Below are positions 1 to 9,267 of a stretch of 64,000 nt of DNA, piece by piece. The DNA is from Mangrovimonas cancribranchiae. GTDB taxonomy: Bacteria > Bacteroidota > Bacteroidia > Flavobacteriales > Flavobacteriaceae. A program made the translations under genes and the position numbers. Each line of letters opens with the position of its first letter. Position 1 is the first letter of the stretch. The notes beneath the pieces are model-generated. The model saw only the letters and a program-made list of their open reading frames with translations. It had not been told where the DNA came from and did no database searches. The stretch is taken from positions 1,480,001 through 1,544,000 of the forward strand of contig NZ_CP136925.1 in NCBI RefSeq assembly GCF_037126245.1, in the 5' to 3' direction.

Positions 1-831
1 AGAGATGGGAAAAGATGGCAGATAGGTATAGACACAGCTATTGAGCTTGAAAAAAATAATAGATTAGAAATTGTAGATGGCTTGGTCAAAAGAGCTGTTT
101 ACCCAGAAGATGAATTAGAAAAAAGAAAATTTATACCATTTTGGTCTCACTTTAGTTCAGAACAGGTAGGTTCAGCTCTTAATGGCAAAGAAATTTTAAA
201 TGAGGTAATGGGAGAAGCTGTAGGTTTTGACACTGTAAAACCTCCAAAATTAATTGAGGAATTATTATCACACTTTCCAAAAGATGCAATCATACTAGAT
301 TCCTTTGCTGGTTCAGGTACAACTGCTCATGCAGTATTAAACCTTAACAAATATGATGGTGGTAATAGAAAATTCATTTTAGTAGAAATGGAAGACTATG
401 CCAATACCATTACTGCTGAAAGAGTAAAAAGAGTAATAAATGGTTATGGAGAAGACAAAAAAGCTGTAAAGGGTACAGGAGGAGATTTTACTTACTATGA
501 GCTTGGAGAGTCTTTATTTTTAGATAATGGTTTTTTGAATGAAGATATTGCCTTAGATAAAATACTAGAGTATGTTTGGTATAGTGAAGCTAAAACACCA
601 TTTACAAAACCTAAAGAAGACTACTTATTAGGCTCTAAAAATGATACAGCTTATTATTTCTATTACCAAAAAGATAGCTTAACCACATTAGATGAAAGTT
701 TTTTAAGGTCTATTAAAACCAAAGCTAGTCAGTACATTATTTATGCAGATAATTGTTTGCTAGACCAAAGCATTATGGACAAGTATAATATTGTGTTTAA
801 AAAGATACCAAGAGATATAACCAGATTTTAA
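1..831 (+). CDS. mod: Type III restriction-modification DNA methyltransferase (Mod), 3' part
   Basis: Frame 1 is open from the first base, so the gene starts upstream of the window; an apparent TTG start at 82 is not the real one. What is seen is the C-terminal half of an N6-adenine methyltransferase of the beta class: a KPPKLIEEL segment, then AdoMet-binding motif I DSFAGSGTT at bases 298-324, then the LVEMEDYA strand. In this class motif IV (DPPY) lies N-terminal to motif I, so it falls outside the window. A C-terminal tail of about 150 residues after the catalytic domain is usual for type III Mod proteins. The enzyme would methylate one strand of an asymmetric site and supply specificity to Res, encoded at 1696. 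It is followed after 10 bases by the CBS-HEPN gene. Confidence 0.88.
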   Translation, partial: RDGKRWQIGIDTAIELEKNNRLEIVDGLVKRAVYPEDELEKRKFIPFWSHFSSEQVGSALNGKEILNEVMGEAVGFDTVKPPKLIEELLSHFPKDAIILDSFAGSGTTAHAVLNLNKYDGGNRKFILVEMEDYANTITAERVKRVINGYGEDKKAVKGTGGDFTYYELGESLFLDNGFLNEDIALDKILEYVWYSEAKTPFTKPKEDYLLGSKNDTAYYFYYQKDSLTTLDESFLRSIKTKASQYIIYADNCLLDQSIMDKYNIVFKKIPRDITRF

Positions 832-841
832 TACTAAAAGA

Positions 842-1696
842 ATGATTGAAGATTTATATTTTTTAGATGATGGTAAAGTAAAAATTAGTGCCGCAACAGT
901 TGGTATTAGTAAAAAAAGATGGGAGTACATACATGAATCAGAAGATGATGGTATTAATCACATTAAAAAAATGAAAAGTCAAAGATTTGACCATTTACCA
1001 ATTGTTTCAAAAAATGGTAATATCAATGAATTTTATAAAACCAAAGCACCAGATAATTTTGAACATATAGAAAAACATACCATATCTTTTGAAGACATAA
1101 TACCCTTAAATACAAATATTGAAACTATAATTGATAAGTTTCATAAAGAAAAGAGAACCTTTTATTTTCTTAGCTTTAATGATGATGTTTCTGGACTAAT
1201 TACTATAGGTAATTTAAATTGTAAACAGGTTCAAATCTATATATTTAGTTTAATCTGTGAATTAGAAAAAGAACTTGCATTATTTGTTAATTACCATTTA
1301 TCTCATGAAGAAATACTTGATTGGCTCAATGAAAAGGCTATAGCATTTGAACAGGCTAATATGAAAGATAAGTGTAAAACTAATAAATACCAAAGTATTA
1401 TTAATCAATATGAAGAACTTGTTGAAAGTGGTCTTGAAAATTATTTAACTGAGCATTTTTTTCTTGTAGATTTATTTAACATCATTCTTAAAAAGAAACT
1501 ATTTAAAAATCTTTCATATTCAGGAAATAATTGGGAAGATTTGAATAGTATAAACAACATTAGAAACAAGATAGCTCACCCAACAAGAAGTCTTTTAGAT
1601 AAAAATAACACTATTGATAAACTATGGGAAAGACTACTAAAAATAAAAAAATTACTATTTAAATTAAATAGTTATAAAAAAAATCAGGGATATTAA
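842..1696 (+). CDS. CBS-like/HEPN-like protein inside a type III R-M operon
   Basis: This 284-residue protein has no family name I can give with certainty. The N-terminal half (about residues 35-125) reads like a degenerate pair of CBS modules: HLPIVSKNG, then SGLITIGNL ahead of a helix. The C-terminal half is all-helical and contains RNKIAH at residues 241-246, an R-x4-H motif of the kind that forms the active site of HEPN ribonucleases. It sits between mod and res: 10 bases after mod, and its TAA stop overlaps the res ATG in TAATG, so translation of the three is probably coupled. CBS modules often bind adenosine nucleotides, which would suit a ligand-gated RNase, but that is inference. It could also be an inactive HEPN scaffold. 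Confidence 0.6.
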   Translation: MIEDLYFLDDGKVKISAATVGISKKRWEYIHESEDDGINHIKKMKSQRFDHLPIVSKNGNINEFYKTKAPDNFEHIEKHTISFEDIIPLNTNIETIIDKFHKEKRTFYFLSFNDDVSGLITIGNLNCKQVQIYIFSLICELEKELALFVNYHLSHEEILDWLNEKAIAFEQANMKDKCKTNKYQSIINQYEELVESGLENYLTEHFFLVDLFNIILKKKLFKNLSYSGNNWEDLNSINNIRNKIAHPTRSLLDKNNTIDKLWERLLKIKKLLFKLNSYKKNQGY

Positions 1697-4377
1697 TGGA
1701 ATTAAAACCATACCAACATAAAGTAATAAAAGATTTAGAGCATTTTTTGTCTTACGTGCAAAAAGAAGCAACACCTGCTAATGCTTTTAATAAATATTGG
1801 GAAGATAAATTAGGAATGCCTTATACACCACAATTAGATGGTTCTTTTGAAGGTATGAAGCCCTATAAAGACAATATTCCAAATGCAGTACACATAGCCA
1901 TAAAAGTGCCTACTGCTGGTGGTAAAACCTTTATAGCTTGTAATGCTTTGCATACCATAAACAAGCATTTTTATCAGGGAAATGCAAAAGCAGTGGTTTG
2001 GCTAGTACCTTGGTCTAATTTGTTGCAACAAACTGTAAATAATTTATCAAATCCTAACCATCCTTATAGAGAAAAGTTAAATAGTTTATTTGGTAACAGA
2101 GTTGAAGTTTATGAAAAAGACCAGTTACTACAAGGAGCTAATTTTAACCCTACTTCTGTAACAGAACAGCTAAACATTTTTGTATTTAACTTTAGTAGTT
2201 TACGCATAAACTCAAGAAAGAAAGATGACAGAAAAGTGTTTCAAGAAAATGGTGCATTAGAGGCTTTTAGAAATACTATTGTAGATAAAGACTTTGTGTT
2301 ACCAGATACAGATGAAACTGCTTTAATTAATGTTATAAGAAGCCTCAACCCTATTGTTATTGTAGATGAGAGTCATAATGCAGAAAGCGATTTAAGTGTA
2401 GAGATGCTAAATAACTTAAATCCCTCTTTAGTACTAGACCTTACTGCTACACCTAAAGAAAATAGTAATATTATCTCTTTTGTAAATGCCTTGGCTCTTA
2501 AAAAAGAACATATGGTTAAGCTACCTGTTGTTGTTTATAACCATCATAAAAAAGAAGAGGTTATTACAAGTGCTTTACACCTACAAAGACAATTAGAACT
2601 ATTAGCTATTGAAGAAGAAAAAGCTACAGGAAAATACATTAGACCAATTATATTATTTCAAGCACAATCTAATATAAAAGGAAAAAACAATACTACGTTT
2701 CAAAAAATAAAGGAACAGTTAGTAAAACTTCAAATTCCAGAAGAACAGATAAAAATTAAAACTAGCGGTATTGATGAGCTTAAAGGTATTGACCTAATGG
2801 CTAAAGATTGTCCTGTAAAATATATAATTACAGTAAATGCTTTAAAAGAAGGTTGGGATTGCCCTAATGCCTATATACTAGCTTCACTTGCAGATAAATC
2901 TTCAGCAGTAGAAGTAGAACAAATTTTAGGAAGAGTTTTAAGACAACCTTATGTAGTTAAACACAAAGAAGCATTATTAAATATGTCTTTTGTATTAACA
3001 GCTTCATCAAAGTTTAATGAAACACTAGATAGCATTGTTAAAGGGTTACAAGAATCAGGATTTAGTAAAGATGATTATTATGCAGAAGAAGCTAAAGAAG
3101 AAGAATTAACACCTAATGAGGTATTGACCCAAGACTTATTTGCAGATGAACCTAAACCTGATGACTATGTACAATCTGATGAAGATTTTGATGTTGATGC
3201 AGTTAAATTCAACCCTAATGAAGAGGTTACACTTGATACTATTAATCAGCAAAACACTTTAGTATCTCATATCACAGAAAAAGCAAAAGTTGAAGGACAA
3301 ACTTTTGAGCAGAAAGTTAATGATATAGAGATTGATGATACGACTTCTATTTTTACAGATATTATGAAAACTGCACCAAAAGTCTATAAGCTAGACTCTC
3401 AATTTAAAGCTATTGCCAACACTATAAAATTACCTCAATTCTTTAAAAAAGTAGAAGAAAGTGAACTGGATGGTGTTAGTTTATTTGAAGAATTAAATTC
3501 AGAAGACCTATATCTTAATAAGGTTAGTCTTTTAGATGGTTTTAAACTATCAAATTACAGTACACAAGTAACTTTTGATGATATTTCTAAAGAGATATAT
3601 GCTGTAGATTTTAATGAGCAAAAAAAAACTGCTACTGCCCAAAAGGTAAGTAAGAGAGCAAAAGACATTCTAGTAGATACTATTTTGTCTAAACCTAAAG
3701 AATCACAAATAAATCAAATAAGTAGTATCATAGTTTCCAAATTGGGAGATATGACACCTATTTCTCAACAAGAATTACAAAAATATGTAAGTCGAGTTTT
3801 TGACAATTTATCTAGTGAACAAATCAGAGATATAGTAGATAATGACTTTATTTATGTAAAAAAGATTAAAGACAAAATCAATGAATTAACAGACACTTAT
3901 GCTAAAGAGCGTTTTAAAATTCTTATAGATAGCAACAAGATTGTTGTAAAAGAAAATTTTGAGTTTCCTGAATCATTATCCTTTTTAAACCCTAGTACAA
4001 CTATAAGCAAATCACTCTATGATAGAGAAGCTAGTATGAACAACTATGAGCAAAAAATGATTATGGAAGTAGCTTCACTAGACAACATAGTGTTCTGGCA
4101 CAGAAATCTTGAAAGAGGCAAAGGTTTTGCTTTAAATGGTTTTAGCTCTAATCATTATCCAGATTTTATACTTTACACTAAAAAAGGTAACATTATCTTA
4201 TTAGAAACAAAAGGTGATGTGTATGATAATGATGATAGTAGAAATAAAAATATTTTAGGTAAAACTTGGGCTGAAAAAGCTGGAGATAACTATAAATACT
4301 TCATGGTATTTGAATCTAAACAAGTTGAGAATACTTATACAGCACATAGTGTAATTGAAGTAATTAAAGGGTTGTAA
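1696..4377 (+). CDS. res: Type III restriction endonuclease subunit Res
   Basis: This 893-residue subunit combines an SF2 helicase with a nuclease. Q7 lies near the N-terminus in a Q-motif position. Walker A is PTAGGKT (residues 72-78) and motif II is DESH in IVDESHNAES. A motif VI region appears in EQILGRVLRQP, with arginines typical of SF2 enzymes. The C-terminus carries the endonuclease: PDFIL at 822-826 and ETK at 837-839, a complete PD-x13-ExK site. It acts as a complex with Mod, translocating or sliding between inversely oriented unmethylated sites and cutting DNA. The length is normal for the family and the ATG overlaps the previous stop codon. No disabling change is visible, so the system looks intact as far as the window shows. 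Confidence 0.92.
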   Translation: MELKPYQHKVIKDLEHFLSYVQKEATPANAFNKYWEDKLGMPYTPQLDGSFEGMKPYKDNIPNAVHIAIKVPTAGGKTFIACNALHTINKHFYQGNAKAVVWLVPWSNLLQQTVNNLSNPNHPYREKLNSLFGNRVEVYEKDQLLQGANFNPTSVTEQLNIFVFNFSSLRINSRKKDDRKVFQENGALEAFRNTIVDKDFVLPDTDETALINVIRSLNPIVIVDESHNAESDLSVEMLNNLNPSLVLDLTATPKENSNIISFVNALALKKEHMVKLPVVVYNHHKKEEVITSALHLQRQLELLAIEEEKATGKYIRPIILFQAQSNIKGKNNTTFQKIKEQLVKLQIPEEQIKIKTSGIDELKGIDLMAKDCPVKYIITVNALKEGWDCPNAYILASLADKSSAVEVEQILGRVLRQPYVVKHKEALLNMSFVLTASSKFNETLDSIVKGLQESGFSKDDYYAEEAKEEELTPNEVLTQDLFADEPKPDDYVQSDEDFDVDAVKFNPNEEVTLDTINQQNTLVSHITEKAKVEGQTFEQKVNDIEIDDTTSIFTDIMKTAPKVYKLDSQFKAIANTIKLPQFFKKVEESELDGVSLFEELNSEDLYLNKVSLLDGFKLSNYSTQVTFDDISKEIYAVDFNEQKKTATAQKVSKRAKDILVDTILSKPKESQINQISSIIVSKLGDMTPISQQELQKYVSRVFDNLSSEQIRDIVDNDFIYVKKIKDKINELTDTYAKERFKILIDSNKIVVKENFEFPESLSFLNPSTTISKSLYDREASMNNYEQKMIMEVASLDNIVFWHRNLERGKGFALNGFSSNHYPDFILYTKKGNIILLETKGDVYDNDDSRNKNILGKTWAEKAGDNYKYFMVFESKQVENTYTAHSVIEVIKGL

Positions 4378-4378
4378 A

Positions 4379-4984
4379 ATGACTACTGATTTACATATTA
4401 TAAGTAACTGTAGGTCTTTTACAAAAAACACTATTAAAGAGAACAAAGATGAGTTTCTGGCTAATTTAAAGGCGTTAAAATTAGACCATATTACTATTAT
4501 TGGTTCAGGTAAACTAACTGGAGATTGGGAATATGAATTTCCAGAAATTTATTGCGAAAAACAAGATAAGGTTATACCAGATATAGATGCTAAAGAATTA
4601 ATATGTTATAACAGTCCTTTTGTATTTAACATAAGGGTTTATGAGAACTGTGTTGAATTGATAACTATATATAAGTATCGATTTTTATATGAAGATGAAA
4701 AGACAGATTACCTAAATGAATTTAGAAAAAATGTTTATGATATAATATCAATTTTTGGCGGTACTGAAATTATTTATCTAGCCGATAATGGTTGTGATAA
4801 ATTAGCTGAATATTTAGAATGCCAAGTCTGGGAAGGAATATCATACCATGATATTAAAAAAGACATGATAAATAAAAAGTTGTCTTTTGTTTCTGATTAT
4901 GACAACTTGAAATTAAACCATCTAACCTACAGAAATATAAAAGAAATAGTTTTTGATGATTTCAGTAATTTAAAAGTTAAATGA
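4379..4984 (+). CDS. Unknown protein directly after res
   Basis: I do not recognise this 201-residue protein. It starts one base after the res stop codon (TAA, A, ATG), which places it in the same operon and suggests translational coupling. It is soluble with no signal peptide or membrane segment, mildly acidic, and predicted mixed alpha/beta with a DHITIIGSGKLTGDWEYEF stretch near residue 36 and a beta-rich core. The IIGSGKLTG segment is not a Walker A motif: it lacks the GxxxxGK[ST] spacing. Its position suggests an accessory factor of the type III system or an immunity or partner protein for the large gene 42 bases downstream. Codon use is AT-rich like its neighbours. Confidence 0.75.
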   Translation: MTTDLHIISNCRSFTKNTIKENKDEFLANLKALKLDHITIIGSGKLTGDWEYEFPEIYCEKQDKVIPDIDAKELICYNSPFVFNIRVYENCVELITIYKYRFLYEDEKTDYLNEFRKNVYDIISIFGGTEIIYLADNGCDKLAEYLECQVWEGISYHDIKKDMINKKLSFVSDYDNLKLNHLTYRNIKEIVFDDFSNLKVK

Positions 4985-5026
4985 GAAATTGTACAAACTA
5001 ACTCTTGAAATGTTAATAGCTAAATA

Positions 5027-8000
5027 ATGTCTAGAATAAATAATAGTCATAATCAATTTAAAGACTCTATAAATTTAGGAAAGAAAAGTAATTCTTTAAT
5101 TCCAAAAATAAAAAACTGGTGTTCTAATATAAAAATTGACTCAGAATATGGAGGGATGATGGGTGAAATGGGCTTACCTACAATGAATACCATATCATGT
5201 ACTCAATTTAGAGGTGGTAGTGCTATGAACCTTGAATGGATTGCTCATGACTTTATTGTTGGCAATTGCCCAAATTGTAAGTTTCATAATGAGTTAAGTA
5301 AAAACAATTTTGGAAGAGTTGTACTCATAGAACATGAAAAAAGAAGAAAAAAAAGGGAGAGGGAAAAATCACAAGAGTTAGAAATTATAAGACTATTAGA
5401 ACAAAAATTAAATGATTTTCTAAAAGACAAAGAAAAATTAAAAACTACAGAAGTATCCATTCTAAAGCTATTGATTTCATTAAAAGAAAGCTCTTCAAAT
5501 ATTAAGAAAAAAGCAAATGAATTATTTGAAGCTAGTAAATTGTCTCCGTCATTCTTCACCTCTTTATCTTTAGATTATTTATCTATTTATTTAAATGATG
5601 ATGAAATTAATAATCTAATAATTGATTCTTGTCAAAACATAATAGCACATAATGAAAATGTTATCTCAAAATACTTTCAAGAGAAAGTAATTTCACTCAT
5701 TGAAAATGAAAAGACAGTTAATCTATTTTTAAAAGTTTTGCCTTTTAAAAATCTAAAAAAAGAACAGGTGATTAATATTTCACCTTATCTAATAAAAAAT
5801 TATGACTTGAGTTCATTTGACAGATATAATCATTTTGAAAATCATTCAACTTCAATAATTTCTTTCTTCAACAATTTGTATATAACATATCGCGAAGATT
5901 TTTATTTTCTTTTCAAGAAAAGTTTACAAGAATCAGATTCTAATTTCAGAGCAAATACTGTATTAATTTTAAATCACCTCTTTTCATTAAACTGTAACAC
6001 AACAATCCCTTTAATCAAAGACTTAGTAAAGTCGTTAGACCTTCAAGACTCAGATTTTCCAAAATCTGCTGATTTTATTATTTCAAATACTTTAGTTAAA
6101 ATAACAAAATCACATGCTCAAAAAGTTTTTGATACCATTAATAACGAATTTGAAAAAATGACTATTGGAGGTAAAATTGAAGTATTTAGGTTTTATGAGT
6201 TGTATATAAATGACTCTAAAAAGAATACTAAAAGCACATACACATTAAATTTAATTAATCAACTTATCAAAATTTGTTTAGATAAAAACCCACCAGAATT
6301 AAAGAAAAAAGCAATAAACACATTAGAAAATTTTAGTAGAGAAAATCCAGAAATGATACTAAAAGATTTTGATAGTTTTATTGGGGTTTTAAGTAATTCC
6401 GTTATTGCAAAATCCACTTTTGAATGGTATAAAAAAGACTTAGATAAAGACACACTAACTTTTAATCCCTTAAAAGGAAAGAATGTTTATGATATAATTA
6501 ATGAAGAAAATAAACTTGAACATGAAATTCGTGAACTTAAAGGTATTCTTAAAAACTTATTAAAACATAATCCAACTAAACTTTATGAAAAGTTAATTGA
6601 AATTATCAGAAATATTGAAGAAAAGGACAAAAATGGTACACAACTAAAACTATTCTTTATTGAAATTTTAAGGGATGGTGTCAATGATTCTATTTTATTG
6701 ACTAATATTTTACCAGATTTACATAGTTGGTTGTTAGACTTTAAGAATATTTCATTAAGAGTACAAGCATTAAAGTTTATTGAAAAACTATTATCAAATC
6801 ATTTTAACATTGTTCCTCAAACCATTTTTAGTTTACTAGAAATTTTCCTCAATGATAGTGACAATCTCATAAAAAAATACACTATTCTTTGCTATAAACA
6901 AATTCTGATTAATAAAAAAAGGATAACTAATGAAGATACTAAAACTCTCCTGAACTTGTACAAAGACAAGTATGTGATTGTTCATAAAACTGCAACAGAA
7001 ATAACTTATAAACTATTTGACTTACTGGATATTAAAGGTAGGCACATTCTTTTAGCATATTTACTTGACCTATTAGAGGTTTATCATAATGAAAATGATA
7101 GAGATGTTGAATTTTGTAAAAAATTATTCAAGCAATCAATGTATGTAAGTAAGGGGGTTAATCCAAACCATTTTGATAAAGTTGAGAAAGTATTGATAAA
7201 AAAATACTTAATTGAATATTGCAGGAATGGTGATTATTATTCTTGTCTAAACTCTTTAAAAGAACTTAATACCTTTAGGAAAAAGAATAGTTACTACAAT
7301 GCTCTATGGTTAGAATGTTCCTTATTGTTTCTTAATAAAACTACACCAAATAAATTTCAACCTTTCCTTAATTCTGATAGAGGGAAAATCTATATAGAAA
7401 TTCTTTCATTAAACTTGATTGACTTATTATCTTTCAAAGAGATTATGAAAGAAAATATCAAAAAGAGAAGTCTTGAAAATATTGATTTATATATTAATGA
7501 TTTAAACTTCACTCTAATTATTTTTTCCTTTTATGGTTTAAACGAAGATATTTTAGAGATTACTAGTTTCATAAAAGAAAAAATTCCAAGTATTAAAACT
7601 CTTGATTATTTCTTTAATAAAATTGATGAGTTCTCAAGGTTTGCAAAACTAGCTTTAATTAAACAAAATAATATATCTAACCTTGAATTAAGTGGATTAA
7701 TTGATAATCAAGAAATTTCAAAAAATGAGGTTATTGCAATTCAAGAAGCATTAACCAAAAAACAATTTACTCTTTTCTACAATTTTAAAATTAAAAATAT
7801 AGATATTGTTTTAAATGAGAAAAATGAGTTGTTATCTAACTATAAAAAACTTGAAGACCTTTCGTCTAACTCAAAAGAAGAAGGTTTTTTCTTTAGTTTA
7901 AAATCACTGGGAATTGGTATATTGTTTCTAATCGAATGGTCTAAAGATATATTAGAAGGCAATATAAATTCTAACAGTAAATTGATTGCTTCTAAAACTA

Positions 8001-9199
8001 ATATGTCACTTATAAACACTGATTGCTTCAGCCATATTCCATTATTAAAAGAACAAATTCAAAATATTATAGAGTCTATAAAAGTTATTAAAGATTTTAA
8101 CCCAGAAAAGATCATAGAATTAGTTAATAAGTATGCTGAAATAAAAATTCCCTTTATTTATCATTTAAGGAAAAATGAAAAAAAATTCTATAGTGAAAAT
8201 ATTAATGAAAAAACACATGAGGAAAATGAAGTTAATATAGTTTCATTAGAACTATATATAAGAAATAATCCTTGGGCAAATCCACAAATACTCAAATCGA
8301 AAGAAGTATATATTATTAAAGGTATTGTGAAATTGAATAATATTCCTTCTGGTTATAAAATTCTAAAAATTCAGCCATCAACAACAAGTTCAAAAATTTT
8401 TGAATTAAATATTGAAGAAATACAACTTGATAATGATAAATTGCAATATGAGGTCAATGGTAGTATTCTTTTTAACTATTCTCAAAATAGTTTAGATGAA
8501 TTAATTACCATAAAACTAATTCCATTTTTTTCAAACAAGAAAGATAAAATTTGCCCAACAATCATAGGATATGATGAATTAATAACAAAAGTCTTAGATG
8601 AAAAAAATGAAATTTTTCAAACAGGTTTTAAAATGATGGATAAAAAGAGTTTTGAACTATATAACGACCCCTTGATAAAACAATTAGATAATGAAGAAAA
8701 AAATAATTTCTTTACTTTACTTAATGGAATTGTTAATTATCAAGGCTATTGTTTACAAAGTGGTAAATACAAAGGTGTAAAAAATTATAAAGAAGATAAA
8801 TTTAGAGATGAGCTTATTCAGCATTTAACGGCAAATCCAAGTATAGGTGAAAATATATCTAAAGAAGCTCACAATGCGGGTGGCAGAGTTGAAATTACTT
8901 TTAAAGGCATTCCAACAGAATTAAAAGTAGAAACGAAATTATCTGAAAGAAATAAAATTATTGAAAAATATGGTAATCAACCTCTAGCTTATTCAAGTGG
9001 TAATTCTAAATTAGTTTCAATTATTTGTGTTTTAGACTTAACAGAAAAAAAATCACCGCCAAGTCCAGCAATAAATAATATAATTATAAATACAATGAAA
9101 ACTCATGGCTTTCAAAATAATAATTCCGAATACAAACCCTTTCAAATATTTGTTTTTATAGATGGTAATACCAAAAACCCAAGTGATTACAGTAAATAA
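5027..9199 (+). CDS. Giant alpha-solenoid protein with C-terminal PD-(D/E)xK-like nuclease; candidate defence effector
   Basis: This 1390-residue protein shows four visible regions. Residues 55-90 hold C58, C81, C84 and H87 (CPNCKFH), a plausible zinc site, followed by a basic, charged helix at 103-120. Residues 120-1080 are almost all helical with HEAT/ARM-like periodicity (for example KKKAINTLENF and RVQALKFIEKL). Residues 1090-1200 turn beta-rich. The last 150 residues resemble a restriction-endonuclease fold: a helix with FRDELIQ, GGRVEITF with E1289, then TELKVETK with E1298-L-K1300 as the ExK pair. No Walker A or helicase motif was found. It lies 42 bases after the res-linked gene on the same strand and ends at a bidirectional terminator. 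I infer a sensor-effector defence protein; the target is unknown. Confidence 0.7.
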   Translation: MSRINNSHNQFKDSINLGKKSNSLIPKIKNWCSNIKIDSEYGGMMGEMGLPTMNTISCTQFRGGSAMNLEWIAHDFIVGNCPNCKFHNELSKNNFGRVVLIEHEKRRKKREREKSQELEIIRLLEQKLNDFLKDKEKLKTTEVSILKLLISLKESSSNIKKKANELFEASKLSPSFFTSLSLDYLSIYLNDDEINNLIIDSCQNIIAHNENVISKYFQEKVISLIENEKTVNLFLKVLPFKNLKKEQVINISPYLIKNYDLSSFDRYNHFENHSTSIISFFNNLYITYREDFYFLFKKSLQESDSNFRANTVLILNHLFSLNCNTTIPLIKDLVKSLDLQDSDFPKSADFIISNTLVKITKSHAQKVFDTINNEFEKMTIGGKIEVFRFYELYINDSKKNTKSTYTLNLINQLIKICLDKNPPELKKKAINTLENFSRENPEMILKDFDSFIGVLSNSVIAKSTFEWYKKDLDKDTLTFNPLKGKNVYDIINEENKLEHEIRELKGILKNLLKHNPTKLYEKLIEIIRNIEEKDKNGTQLKLFFIEILRDGVNDSILLTNILPDLHSWLLDFKNISLRVQALKFIEKLLSNHFNIVPQTIFSLLEIFLNDSDNLIKKYTILCYKQILINKKRITNEDTKTLLNLYKDKYVIVHKTATEITYKLFDLLDIKGRHILLAYLLDLLEVYHNENDRDVEFCKKLFKQSMYVSKGVNPNHFDKVEKVLIKKYLIEYCRNGDYYSCLNSLKELNTFRKKNSYYNALWLECSLLFLNKTTPNKFQPFLNSDRGKIYIEILSLNLIDLLSFKEIMKENIKKRSLENIDLYINDLNFTLIIFSFYGLNEDILEITSFIKEKIPSIKTLDYFFNKIDEFSRFAKLALIKQNNISNLELSGLIDNQEISKNEVIAIQEALTKKQFTLFYNFKIKNIDIVLNEKNELLSNYKKLEDLSSNSKEEGFFFSLKSLGIGILFLIEWSKDILEGNINSNSKLIASKTNMSLINTDCFSHIPLLKEQIQNIIESIKVIKDFNPEKIIELVNKYAEIKIPFIYHLRKNEKKFYSENINEKTHEENEVNIVSLELYIRNNPWANPQILKSKEVYIIKGIVKLNNIPSGYKILKIQPSTTSSKIFELNIEEIQLDNDKLQYEVNGSILFNYSQNSLDELITIKLIPFFSNKKDKICPTIIGYDELITKVLDEKNEIFQTGFKMMDKKSFELYNDPLIKQLDNEEKNNFFTLLNGIVNYQGYCLQSGKYKGVKNYKEDKFRDELIQHLTANPSIGENISKEAHNAGGRVEITFKGIPTELKVETKLSERNKIIEKYGNQPLAYSSGNSKLVSIICVLDLTEKKSPPSPAINNIIINTMKTHGFQNNNSEYKPFQIFVFIDGNTKNPSDYSK

Positions 9200-9227
9200 A
9201 AACAATAATCTAAATTTAAATAATTTA

Positions 9228-9254
9228 AACCACCCTGCATAAGGCAAGGTGGTT
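9228..9254. terminator. Bidirectional terminator between convergent genes
   Basis: The arms AACCACC (9228-9234) and GGTGGTT (9248-9254) form a perfect 7-bp stem, extended inside by TGC/GCA after one mismatch. The hairpin lies in the 68-base gap between the convergent solenoid-nuclease gene and the DUF3871 gene, with A/T-rich flanks on both sides, so it can serve both. Confidence 0.7.
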
Positions 9255-9267
9255 CTTTCAACTCAAA

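Noticed and set aside
82-84. TTG at 82 as the true start of the methyltransferase
   Set aside because: The frame is open to base 1 and codes in-family sequence before it, so the gene is cut by the window edge.
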